A stretch of DNA of 64,000 nucleotides from Adiantum capillus-veneris (lineage: Eukaryota; Streptophyta; Polypodiopsida; Polypodiales; Pteridaceae), in NCBI GenBank assembly GCA_014529385.2, contig CM043965.1, positions 10,064,912-10,128,911 of the forward strand, read 5' to 3'. This document shows, piece by piece, positions 1 to 10,624 of the stretch (its first letter is position 1; each line of letters opens with the position of its first letter). The notes under the pieces are model-generated. The model was given only the letters and a program-made list of their open reading frames with translations, had not been told where the DNA came from and did not search any database. Made by a program: the position numbers and the translations under genes.

Positions 1-692
1 TGTGGATTCATTCTCACTTGGTGAAAGTTGAGGAACTCCACCTCCTTCTCCAAGCTTGTGAGAAGTAAGAGCCTACACCAACACTCTTGGCTATGGAATG
101 CAAATCCAACCAAGATCCATGCTTCAATGCGTAAGCTTGCCACCTTCTCCATCTTCATTACTATGTATTATGTATGCTAGCAAGAAGAGTGATGATAAGT
201 GAGGAACTATTTCTTTCTCCTATGAAATGTTTCTTCTTCCTCTTCCCTACCCTCATTCCCTGCTAGCTCTCTCCACCTTCAAAGGTGTTTGAGGCATTGG
301 GACTGAGGCTTGGGATAGTTAATGCTTTCTACAAGTTTATGTTATGCTTGTGATGCATGAAGCTTTCCATCTTCATTGCATCATGTAGGTCACAAGGAAC
401 ACAAAGATTGTATTGTACCAAGTTTCTCTTGATGGGAGAAATTATAATACAAATGCCTATTGGAGGTGGGAACCGACTCCATATGAATCCGGTCCTCAAC
501 TATTGTCATGTTCTCTAAACTCTCTCTCTCTCTTGCAAAAGTATTGTTCATGCCAAGTTAACTAAGTAACATGTTTATGTTGCTACTGTCAATTAAGTTC
601 ACCCGCTATGCTCACAAAGTAATTTCTCAAAAGTGCTTCACCTAATTTCCTAATTTTGCTACTCTCAAAGTTCATAGGCCATTTTCATTACA
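1..692 (+). repeat. Ty3-type LTR, 3' portion, cut by window edge
   Basis: This segment aligns by eye with the reverse complement of the 1592-bp solo LTR at 8369-9960 and with 60902-61475. Shared landmarks, in order, are the CTCCAAGCTTGTGAGA block, a GCAAATCCAACCAAG block, and the ending CATTACA that corresponds to the LTR terminus. The 5' part lies outside the window. The sequence after 692 shows no recognisable primer-binding site, so it is uncertain whether this LTR belongs to the Ty3 remnant downstream. Confidence 0.7.
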
Positions 693-1235
693 CCACCTAG
701 TGAGAAAAGGAATCCTTTTGGGTAATAAGGAGATAATATCAAGAGGACCTCCAAGGCAACCTATTTAAGAAGAAGAAGTACGCCTTTAACTTTCAAGGGA
801 CATGTATAAAAGAGATACCCCTCCTACCTCTGAATATGGTGCTACCCTAAGAAGATGGCGGTCACGATGGTCACCTAGTTCTCCTGAAAAGAAGAGGAAG
901 TTGTCAAGTACTTCCTCACATGCCAATATAAAGAAGGGAGGAAGAAGTGCAAGAAAAATGAAGTGAAGAAAGTATTCACCATCCTCGTCTTCTTCTTCAC
1001 CTAAAACCATTTATAAGTTCATACAACATACTATTGTTGCTTCGAGGATTCATTTCCAACAAGGGACTAAGAAGGGATCAAAGCCAGTAAAAGCTAAGGA
1101 ATCAAATGAGAAAAAGGGGAAGAACAATACAACATAGAATTTTCCCAAAGCCAACAATAACAACAACAAAGGAAAGGCAAAAGAAAAAGGCTACAAAGAT
1201 AAATACAAGTTTTATCTTGAAGAGGTAGGCGTTCT
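693..1235 (+). pseudogene. decayed Ty3 gag tail (Lys/Asn-rich)
   Basis: Between the LTR and the zinc knuckle the plus strand encodes broken, lysine- and asparagine-rich peptide, for example a run near 1140-1200 rich in K, N and G. This is the usual composition of the basic C-terminal part of a Ty3 gag. There are several stops and shifts. No conserved capsid core could be recognised, so the assignment rests on position just before the zinc knuckle. Confidence 0.4.
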
Positions 1236-1740
1236 CGTAAAGATATTAAGGGTTTCAAGTGTGGGGAGAAAGGTCATGTTTCATGTGCATGTCCCAATAG
1301 AAGTGAACGTAATGACGCTCCTAGAGCCACCATGGTGGAATCTCTAAAAGAGGAGGTCCATCCACTCCTTATGCTTGGGGAAAAGTAAGAGAGCATGAGG
1401 CTTTCATATTGTTTGACCCTAGCTCTACCCACAACTTCATTTTTGTTGAGCTAGCTACCAAGCTAGGAATTCATGACTTTGAGATAGGAAATGTGGTACA
1501 AGCCAAAAGAGATTCCAAAGGGAAAGAGGCCTTAGTCACTCTGTTGATTGGGAAGTTAAGGCACCTTGTGCAAAGCTATGTCAATAAAGAACATTTCTTC
1601 ATCTCTCCACTCAAGCATGAAGGTGTTACGGACACCATGGTTTGATCGCATGGCTGCCACTATGAAAATTCCTAGGAGAAAATTCATTTTTCCCTTTTGA
1701 GGCAAGGATGTTGCACTTGATGTAAATTGTGTGGGCGACA
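1236..1740 (+). pseudogene. Ty3 zinc knuckle and aspartic protease remnant
   Basis: Nucleotides 1250-1303 encode GFKCGEKGHVSCACPNR, a retroviral-type CCHC knuckle in which the first cysteine has become glycine. From 1409 an open stretch encodes FDPSSTHNFI, matching the plant Ty3 protease motif D-S/T-G-S-T-H-N-F but with the D-S-G triplet altered. The protease C-terminal WFDRM block follows near 1640, after a frame break. The product would be gag nucleocapsid plus protease of a Ty3 element. Loss of the first knuckle cysteine and of the active-site triplet says it is dead. Confidence 0.75.
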
Positions 1741-1789
1741 CTACACCACTTGTACAAACTCAATGAAGTAAAAAATGAAAGTAAAGAGG

Positions 1790-2515
1790 ACTTAGGATTC
1801 TCTAGTTTTTGGAATGAGTTTCAAGATGTGTTCACAGATGATATTCCTAGGGAGCTATCAAAAGAGGACAAGATGATCATTCTATAGAACTTCTACTTGA
1901 CAGTTCACCTCCTAATAAGATTATGAGGCAAGTGAAAAAGCTTGTGGAAAAAGGGATAGTCAAGCCTAGTTCATCTCCATTTCGCTCACCCATTCTAATA
2001 GTATAAAAGAAAGATGGTACTTATAAAATGTGTGTGGACTATTGGGCACTTGATCGGATAATTGTAAAGAATAGATTTATTGTTCTCAGGATAGAAGATC
2101 TATTTGATAAGCTACAAGGGTCTACCTACTTTAGTAGAATAGATCTCAGAAGTGGCTATCACCAGATAAGGATAGTGCCTAAAGAAATTCATAAGATAGC
2201 CTTTCCAACAAACTTTGGCCTATATGAATTCTAGGTACTTCCTTTTGGACTTACCAATGTGCCAACTACCTTTAATCAAATGATAGAGAGGCTTTTTAGA
2301 CCTCATCAAAGCTTCACAAAATTTTTCTTTTACGACATTATCATCTACTCAAAGTTTATTGAGGAACATAAGCAGCATGTTCAGGTAATAATTCAAGTTT
2401 TGAGAGACAATAAGGTTTACATTAATAAATAAAAAAGTAAGTTTTTCTTAAAAGAGATTCAATGTTTAGCTCATATTATCTCTCAAGCAGCATTAGGGCC
2501 AAAATCGGTTTGAAA
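1790..2515 (+). pseudogene. Ty3 reverse transcriptase remnant
   Basis: The plus strand encodes successive RT blocks: a region ending VEKGIVKPSSSPF, then KKDGTYKMCVDY (about 2010-2045), a 68-codon open stretch from 2028 with FSRIDLRSGYHQIR (about 2130-2170), then LPFGLTNVPTTFNQM (2234-2285). The catalytic block near 2325-2350 reads YDIIIYS where plant Ty3 RTs have F-x-D-D; one aspartate is missing. In-frame stops occur near 2006, 2233 and 2430. Homology fades after about 2515; RNase H and integrase are not present downstream. Confidence 0.85.
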
Positions 2516-3188
2516 AAGATACTTTGTTAATTTGGGGATTAAGAAATAGGCCAATGTGCATTTGATATGCATGCAAAAGTATGGAATTTTTGTCTCCTCC
2601 AACTTGGGCTTTTGAGGTCCCAATTTGGCAAAGAATGGCTAAAAGTCTCTATCACTTGGTATGAACCACTATATTTGGTATTTAATCAAAGTTTTTGGTC
2701 GGCTGGTAGCCCAAGTTTTTCTAATTATATATGACCCAAAATCGACCTAAACGACACGAAATCTTACTTTTCGGACTTTGAAAATGATGCCATCAATACA
2801 AGTTTTTTTTTTTCAAACGTCTACTTTTTGAACTTCCCTCCATGGTGTGAGAGAATTTGGGTCTTTTCAGTGACTATGTGGAATGCCATCATTGATGAGG
2901 GATTTGGAGTCCATTTTCTCTCATCATGACAATGATGAGCAGTTGTCTCTAGCCTCCATTGACGTTCCACAAGTCTATTGGATGCTAGATCTCTCCCAGC
3001 TCTATTTCTTTGCTTGATTCAATACTATAGAGCTTTGCTTGATCCAACACTATAGAGCTTTGCTTGATCTGATAATGATAGTTAACCCAATCAAATCCTA
3101 GCATTTTGTTGATTGAGTCTTTAAGACAGGATGTTGATGCCCGGGCCAGCTCAAGTAGTATCTTGTGGGCACTTGAAGATGGGTGCAT
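2516..3188. other. no gene seen
   Basis: This is AT-rich intergenic or decayed repeat sequence. A short direct duplication containing ACTATAGAGCTTTGCTTGAT lies at about 3013-3070. No coding motif was recognised on either strand. Confidence 0.5.
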
Positions 3189-3272
3189 TGTTAGGAAATA
3201 AGACGTAGCTAAATAGATAATTGAGTAGATTACTTAATGGAGAGAGACAGATTTACATACATGAGATTATAG

Positions 3273-3331
<59 letters not shown>

Positions 3332-4199
3332 CACGATATACGTGGTTCACCCAATGTGGGCTACATCCACGGGAAAGCAGCCACTTAATGGCTTTAGTAC
3401 TTCAAAACAAGAAGTAATTTACAAAGGGATTATACCCTTAGCCTTGCTTCACTCTCACCACCTCACACTCACCTTGTTGCATCAACTTCACACTATGAAA
3501 TGTGTGTAGAAATGGCCTCCTTTTATAGGCCAAAAAGGCTGCCCTCTCTTATGAGAGACAGTCATGTGTAGCCGCCCTTGTGCGAATAAGTCCAAATCGG
3601 ACCCTCGAATCCGCCCATGTGTGGCCGCCCTTGAGAAGACAAGTCCGCTTTTGAATTCGGCCACCGGCCACCGGCCATTGACTTCCGACCAACGGCCATC
3701 GGCCACTGACTACCAGCCACCGGCCAACCGACCGGTTGTTTTCCGACCACTTTCCGGCCGCCGTCCGGCCATAATATTCCGGCGAAAAGGAAATCTCAGG
3801 GGCCTCTGCCCCCGAGGCCTTTAAAGTTGCCCCTGATTCTTGTCCGTGAAAATTTTGGTTTCCAGTGAGTGATTTTCCTTCACGCACGATGGCTTCTCCT
3901 AATAATGGGGGCCTTACAAATGTGCGCTTTTACCACAGAAAATTACAAGGATAAATCAGGCTCCGTACTTAACAATCTCCCACTTGGAGACTGATCTCCA
4001 AACCAAACTTGTGACTGCTTTCCATTCTGGCTTCTTACCCTTGAATGCTGATTGAAGATGAGCAAAAGCTCAACTTCTCCTTGTTGACCACCTTTGTAAA
4101 CATGTCTGCAGGATTTTCACTTGTATGCACCTTTCCTAGCTTTAGCTGTCCCTCTTCCAAAAGAGTGCGTATGAAGTGATATCTCACCTCAATGTGCTT
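3189..4199 (-). mobile_element. truncated copia element: 3' LTR plus end of pol
   Basis: 3189-3974 is a 786-bp LTR in minus orientation: on the plus strand it begins TGTTAGGAAATAAG and ends CTTAACA, the reverse complement of the LTR ends of the two complete copia elements. 3975-3985 is the reverse complement of their polypurine tract (AAGTGGGAGAT). 3975-4199 encodes on the minus strand the last roughly 60 residues of pol (HIEVRYHFIRTLLEEGQLKL onward). Homology stops abruptly at about 4199, so only the 3' end of the element remains. Confidence 0.9.
3275..3327. repeat. (GA)n microsatellite inside copia LTR
   Basis: A GA dinucleotide run lies inside the LTR. The same place in the other copia LTRs (16019-16036, 20765-20781, 53217-53234, 57727-57746) has shorter CT runs, so the tract has expanded here. 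Confidence 0.9.
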
Positions 4200-5187
4200 C
4201 TCCAAGAAGGGTTTTTGATGTAGAAGTTTCTCCACTCGTATCTCACTGTGCCCAGTATGTGAGTATCTTTTGGACCTTCTCCTTCACTTCACCAGACTTA
4301 AGTACTTAGACTTCGACTCTTTTGCTCACCTATACCAACATGAGCGACACAACGTAAATATGCTCAACTCTTCCAGTTTGAGCAGTACCTAGAATAGCTA
4401 AGATGCTGCACCACAGAGAATATTACTTGAAGCTTTGGGACTAACACCTCACTCATTTTGTGGCGTAGCTACTCGACTCTGACTTGTATGACTTGTCGGT
4501 TGCATGTTGACACTGCTTTGTGACAAGTTCTTCGGCTTTTGTAGTGGCTGCTGAGACATACTTCGTGAAGTTTCATCGTTTCCCTGTACCTTCTTCTCTT
4601 TGTAGTGCTCAGGCCTCTCGTCAGTCTTTTCTTCATGTGGATTATGGATTTTTTTATTTTTTCTTAATAATAAACAAAGAAAATCTTAAAACAACTAAAA
4701 AAAATAAAAATCATTAAAATAGAAATCTAAATGCTATGTACACTATACACATGTCCCTAGGGGCTCATATATGGATTTTGTCCCCATACTCCTTTGTAAC
4801 ACTACTATGAGGGCATATACTCTAAATTTCGTCACAATAAAACGCAAAAATTCAATGCCTCTCACAAAACATTGCCCTCTAATAGTCATAATATTAGGTC
4901 CGCATTCAGAATGTCTCCCCCCTTCCTATTTGGAGTCATCCTTTACGACAGGGTATCGCAAAGGGTATGTGTTGTGCATGGGCAATTAAAAGTTGTGCCT
5001 ATGCAGGCCTTGTAATGTAGCCCTATTATGCATACACAGTCAATGCATGGAAAAGATTTATGTTGTGCAAGATGTGGGTATAAGCAATTTTCTTATTGGC
5101 ATTTGTTTGCGAGGCTTCCTATTCTAAGCAATGTAATGGTCTTTGAAGCTCCTGTATCGTTGCTTGATTGAAGCGACTTGCTCTCTT
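4200..5187. other. no gene seen
   Basis: Between the copia fragment and the W-x-P-K tail of the Ty3 polyprotein I see no RT or integrase motif on either strand. 4640-4720 is A/T-rich. The RT-integrase region expected downstream (minus strand) of the gag-protease is therefore absent here. Confidence 0.5.
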
Positions 5188-5412
5188 CTAACTGTACTGT
5201 AATCGTAGGAAGAATTGTAAGAATTCAAGCAGCGATGCACTGACAGCAGTTTTGTTGTTCTTCTTTGGGACCCATTTCTTTGCGATTATTGGTTGTTTTG
5301 TTGCTGACTCTCGTTTGGGAACCCATACTTGCCCGTGCTTCGTTTGTGTTTGAAGAGACTTCTTTGGGATCCACCTTTTTGTTGTGTGAGTCAACAGTGG
5401 TCTTTGCTTCAA
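5188..5412 (-). pseudogene. continuation of W-x-P-K repeat tail of Ty3 gag-protease
   Basis: This is a minus-strand open stretch in which the short motif W-[IV]-P-K recurs three times (RWIPKKS, VWVPKRE, KWVPKKN). The same motif recurs in the C-terminal part of the large polyprotein that ends at 5506 and again at 14335-14775. It is most simply the rest of the same polyprotein after a stop codon. Function of the motif is unknown to me. Confidence 0.55.
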
Positions 5413-5505
5413 CCCTTGTACGCTTGGTTGGTGACGGGATTTACGCTTTGAAAGTTGATACTGTGGTTGTTTTGGAATCCAAATGAATTCCTGACTGTTT
5501 TGTGC

Positions 5506-8368
5506 TTAAATCAACTTCTTTGGAGCCCAAACCTGAGTTGTGAAAGATTGCAACTTTGTGATATTCTTACCCGTTCGTGCACACTTTCCTTGTTTTTGTT
5601 TTGGTGTTGGATCTTGTGATTTGTCATTAGAGATCTTTGTCTTCTTGATCCATATGTGCTTTTGGCTGATCTGGCTTTTTGGTATCCAGATTTGTCGAGC
5701 TTTTTGGCTTTGACTTGTTGTCCTATTCTTTTGACCTATCATGGTTGTTGCTGAAGGGGTTGGTGATAGTGATGGACTGAGTTGAGGATAGGGGATGTCG
5801 TAAGATTCATCACTATCGCTACTATCCTCAGCAAGATTGACTTCTTGTACTTTCCCTTGATTTTTTGTCTGGTAGTGGAAAGTTACTGTCTGTTTGCTCG
5901 TGGGTGGTAGTTTCTTGGAGGACTTTTCAAGCCCATTCATTAGAGCATTGTTAGCTCGTTGCTCTGGTCGTATTCCTCCTAGCCGAGTCTTTGCATCCTT
6001 ATTAGGAGCCATGTATGAGGATACTTGTGGTGGCTGTGTCTTCACGGAGTACTTTGGAATCCACTTTTGATGCACTTTATTCGTGTAGCGATGACATGGA
6101 TTCCCGGGTCGTTGATCTTCTTGAAGCTCGAAGTGTTCTACAGAGTCATAGAACTCGTCGTCTTCTTCATCTTTTGATTCTCCACATTTCTTTGTTTGTT
6201 CCTTATTTCGAGAGCTTGTTGATGTCTCGTTCTCTTCGTTTTCCTGGATTACACTCACTGCAAAATAAGGAACGACATCATAGCCATTTTCATCACAATA
6301 CTTTGTTGTGGGAGCATCCTCCACGGCGCACACGTCTAGAGTAGCCAAGATGTGTTCCCATCCAAAAGGCTCTAACTCCTCTTCAGGAAATGGTTCTGGG
6401 ATATAGTCCTTATCCTCTATAACCCGCTCTAGGATACATTCCTCACGTTTCAAGCTACCACATTGTGAAGCTCCACACATCCACAGTTCTTTAGGCTTAC
6501 CTAACCAAGCTGGAAGTTCTGATCCTGCTACTCTGGTAGAATCAAACTCCTCAACCGGTGTTCTCGTCACATCCCTATAGCTATGGTCCCTCAAGTTTAT
6601 CTTTGTTATGGTTTCCATATGTCTCAGGTATATATGGTCATAACCCCAATCTTGGACCATTTTCAATTGTCGCATGCATGGTCTTCCCAAAATGATGTCA
6701 TAGTTGTTCTTCTTGCCAAAGTCAACAACAGCAAAAGTGTGTTCATATTCAATGCCACAAGAAGTAATAAGTACTTTTTCTAGCAGTCCTAGGGGTTTTT
6801 CCTTGTGTCCATCTGCAAACTGCAGGGTCATTCGTGTGGATATCAAGGTAGGTTTTCCCCATTTTTTCCAAATTTCTTTGGTTGCAATGGCCACACCAGC
6901 TCCACTGTCAAGGATTGCCATGGTTTTTACATTATTGAATTCCATAGGAAGGGTGGTGTTTCCATCTTCTCCCTCGTAATACTCACCTACCTTGTTTAAT
7001 GGAACTGGCCTAGTATTTAGTTGAGGCATTTCAAGCTCTTTGATGCCTTCCTCAATTTGAGTCATTGGGGTTTTTACACCAAATTTCTCTAGACATTTAC
7101 CCACATTAGCCCACATGTTTGGTCTTATTCTGAGAAACTCGGCTAAGATTATTGTACAGGTGACTGGGGTAGATAGAATATCTACTAGCCCCTTTGAATC
7201 GATAGCCTTGTTGGGAGACAGTCTCTGTGATGGGACTGCAACCACATTTGACTTGGTCTCGTACTCTCCCATGTAGGACGGTAGTGTTCTTAGCAAATGG
7301 GGTTGACTATCCATAGATTGTACAGATCCTTTGTCGCCCCAACACGATTGCACGTCTAGATTCATTTGAGATCTAGTCACAAATTCCTCTATTGGTGGTA
7401 GAAACACTCCTCGTTCATTACCAATCTTGTCTACTCGTCTTCTTAGGTCATCGGCTTCATTGGCCTTTCTGACTTGTTTCCACAATTCATCAAGACCATC
7501 TATCTCTTTACAATCCTCAGGTATAGCTTGGTGAAATCCCTCGGAAGAGTTATCCGTCGTATTCAGTACTATCCTTGGTTCTAATGCTGGGTCTTTGAGG
7601 TTTGGTCTGTGCTCATGACTAGAATCTGGATCTTTTAGTTCTTGGTTTGGTGGGATTACTTGTGTAGGCATGACACGAATCACATCCTCAGGTTTTGCAA
7701 CTGGTGGTTCTAGTAAAGCTTGGGCTGTTTGAATCATTTTATGGCACATTTCAAGTTTTTGCTTTTCTAGTTCCGCATAGGGATATGTCATCCACTTGTG
7801 TTCTTGGGTTTGGCTGTTTTTGAGCCTCACATCATAGGCTTTCAAGAGGGCATCTAATGTCTCATTAACCTTCTCCAACCTCTTGACCAAGTCGTCGATA
7901 AGCTTTTCTTGATCAATAGGTGTCGTTGGCTTGGCAATAGACTCACTTATCTGTGAAACATTGTGTTGAGAGGATGTGTCATCTCCTTGACTCTTTAAGT
8001 CTTTTTCTTTGTATGCCTCACAATTATCCACTAGGTAAAGAGCTTCTTTGATCAACTCGTTTAACGTCATCCTCCTTATCATATGCAGATCCTTATGAAG
8101 GCCCGCATCTCTCATTCCCTGGATAAAGATCAGCATCAGTCGTGCTTGCGTAGGTAATTCCGCTCTCGGATAGAGCTTAACATATCTCTTGAGCCGTAAT
8201 GATTCTTTGCGTACTGATTCATTCTCTTTCTGTTTGAATCTATGGATTTGCGAGACCGTGTTGTGAGCAACGCCTTTTGGCGAGAATTCTTTAATAAACT
8301 CCTCAAACAGCTCATCTAGGGTCTCAAAATCCCATTTTTCCACCGAGTCAAACCATGTAGCTGCATCA
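5506..8368 (-). CDS. Ty3-type gag-protease polyprotein, 5'-interrupted
   Basis: An uninterrupted minus-strand frame of about 950 codons. The first residues with meaning are AATWFDSVEKW and KEFSPKG, typical of the retrotransposon gag (capsid) domain, with the gag block running to about residue 125. A Gln/Lys-rich linker follows, then at about 480-600 an aspartic protease: MAILDSGAGVAIA (active-site D-S-G) and the C-terminal IILGRP. After that comes an acidic, Glu-rich region and a C-terminal stretch with repeated W-[IVA]-P-K motifs. No zinc knuckle and no RT were seen. The apparent ATG just upstream lies in the inserted LTR, so the true 5' part is on the other side of that insertion (9966-10624). 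It is probably dead, because it is split, but it is otherwise well preserved. Confidence 0.8.
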
Positions 8369-9960
8369 TGTAACATTTAATGGCCTAAAATCTTTTGTGT
8401 AGCGGAATTTAGCATGAACATAGTGGGCATTTCATTAGAGTTGATTCCTAATGAGATTTACAAGAGTGCTTGGGTGGAGAGAGCAACAAAAAGCATAACA
8501 CCTAGTTAGATAGCATCGACAATACTTTCAAAAGAGAGAGCAATTAAGCTATTGACAACAGTTGAGGACCGGATTTGCATGGAGCCGGTCCCCCCTCCAA
8601 AAGGCTTTGTATTATGGTTTCTCCCATCAAGAGAGACATTGTATAATACAATTCTTTGTGTTCCTTCAAGACTAGCTAGTGCAATGAAGATGGAAGCTTC
8701 ATACACCAAGCAAAACACTTAATCAAACACAACTTGAATTATCCCCGTTCTCACACCCAAGACCTCACACACCTTCGAAGATGGTGAGAGCTAGCAGGGT
8801 ATGAGAGTAGATTGAGAGGAAAAAGAAGTATCTTACGAGAAAGAAGTACATCTCCTCACATAATCACTCATATTAGCATAGCTTAGCTTAGTAATTAGCT
8901 TGGTAGAGAAGATGAGCATGCATTGAAGCTTGGCTCTTGGTTGGATTTGCATCCACATGCCAAGAGAGTGTTGATGTAGGCTTCTATCTCACAAGCTTGG
9001 AGTAGGTGATGAGCTCTCCATTAAAGCTTGGGAGGAGATAGAGTATTTTCCCTTCACACCTGGTCAAGTGTGAGAGTGTGTGTGTCAATGCCAAGCAAAA
9101 ATCAGCCCCCCCCCCCTCTCTTGGGCGAGCCCTAACTGCTAAATAAGTCTGGCTTTTGCCTCATTGGACCTCCCCAGGTCAAGCCAATAGGGATTAAGCA
9201 GCATAAGTGATAGCCTTCTGACATGTGTCCCCCTTTCCCCTTTTGTGAGAGCTTTAGGTAATTAAATAATTAAACTAAACTCTCATTGGACCCCTTTCCC
9301 TCCTGGCCAATAGGAATCAGGCAAGCAATGGGGCTCCTGAATGCTCATTGGACCCCTTGGGAGACTGCCCAATAGTCTTCTAGGACACTTAATTCTTATT
9401 GGTTTCTTTTATTAAATGTTTTTAAATTAATTAAACTAGATTTACTCTAGCTTAATTCTCATTGGTCCACTTCAAGGGTCTTCCAATAGGAATTGGGCAC
9501 ACCTTGTGGGCATCTGGCCTAGGGAGCTGACATGTGTCCCTCATTCCCTTTGTGTAAAGGGAGCCTGTGTGTGTGTGTGTGGCTTTCTCTCTCATCCCCT
9601 AGCTTTGGGGCTCGCCCCCTCCCATGTAGGGATATGCAAAGACTTTTAGGGCACACACTAAGCATCCAATTTTCCCTAGGGTTGACCTTTGGACACAACC
9701 TTTGAATTTTGGAACCTTAGCATTTTGGAAGTCTTAATGGGCTGAACCTTAGGGTCTTTTTGGCCCATTGTTTCACATGGCTCTTTTGCAGATGGCCCCC
9801 CCTTTGGATCCCTATTTTCCCTCCTTTGGATCCCTACTGTGGCCGGTCTGCTAACTTAACCAATATTCTAGCTTTTTCTCCCTTGGCACTTCCCCACATT
9901 AAATGATCAGTTTAATATGAGAAAATCATTTAGGAGAATTAGATATTGATTATTATGACA
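8369..9960 (-). mobile_element. solo Ty3-type LTR inserted in gag, with 5-bp duplication
   Basis: The 1592-bp segment starts TGTAACATTT and ends TTATGACA, so it has TG...CA (TGT...ACA) ends. It is flanked by perfect direct repeats CATCA at 8364-8368 and 9961-9965. The gag reading frame of the host element stops at one edge and resumes at the other. Its sequence (minus orientation) matches 1-692 and 60902-61475. There is no internal region, so it is a solo LTR left by LTR-LTR recombination. It contains a poly-C run near 9106 and four ATTGG/CCAAT pairs at 9162-9490. Confidence 0.9.
9162..9490. repeat. four ATTGG...CCAATAG units in the solo LTR
   Basis: Units at about 9162-9190, 9284-9314, 9346-9375 and 9461-9490 each start ATTGG(A/T)CC and end CCAATAG about 30 bp later, so every unit has two CCAAT boxes facing each other. 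They lie on the LTR side that would be U3 in minus orientation. CCAAT is the known binding core of NF-Y; a promoter role here is inference. Confidence 0.6.
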
Positions 9961-9965
9961 CATCA

Positions 9966-10624
9966 TCTTCTAGAGTCAATCCAAATCCCACAAACTGTGT
10001 CGCAAAATCTGAAACTTCCTCTGCTCTAACCACTCTTCTAAAAGCCGCTACATGATCTCTCGGATCTTTATCTCCGGAGTATTTTTTGTTTACCCATTTC
10101 TAGACTTCGGATGGTCTAACTCGTTGATTGTCTACAAGTCTAACCAGAGACTCTCCCAATCCTTCTCTCGTTATCGCTCTTGAAGGGAATCCTGGTGGTT
10201 CTCTTCTTGGAACTCCTATAGGAATTCTCATGTTTGGTGGAGGCATTTGTGGTTCTTCATTGACCAAATATCCACCTCTTTCTAGTACAGTCTGTGGATT
10301 TGTGCTTTCTACAACTCTGTATTCTCGTCCATACTTGTCGACAACTATAGATCTCCATTGACAGTCAACTCCGTATGTGTAGACATATAAGAGCTTGTAA
10401 TCCGTTATCTCTTCTAGGTATGGATCTGAGCACCTATAAAGATTGACCTCATTGTCGTCAATGTATCTATATAGTCCTTCACTCTCATGACCAATCATCC
10501 AAACTCTCTCAACAAGATGGGTCTTTATCAATTGCAAGTTTGGAAGATCCATTGTGGGAGGATATTCCTCTATCGTCGGGATCTCCAAGCTTGTGTAAGC
10601 TGCGTTTGAATCTAGGGTAGTCAT
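9966..10624 (-). pseudogene. Ty3 gag, N-terminal part (upstream of solo LTR)
   Basis: The minus strand from ATG at 10624 encodes MTTLDSNAAYTSLEIPTIEE and runs 174 codons to a stop near 10100. It continues in the same frame through DPRDHVAAFRRVVRAEEV, a gag capsid motif, up to GLTLEDD at 9966 where the solo LTR is inserted. The gag block then resumes at 8368. The region up to about residue 150 shows no named domain. The single in-frame stop at about 10100 and the LTR make this copy nonfunctional. Confidence 0.75.

Noticed and set aside
3549-3887. Open frames in copia LTRs as genes (also 15381, 20226, 52635, 57301)
   Set aside because: They lie in LTRs, span a variable minisatellite and the LTR edge, and show no domain. 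Kept as a finding only.
8506-8718. Minus-strand frame inside the solo LTR
   Set aside because: LTR sequence with no domain; chance open frame.
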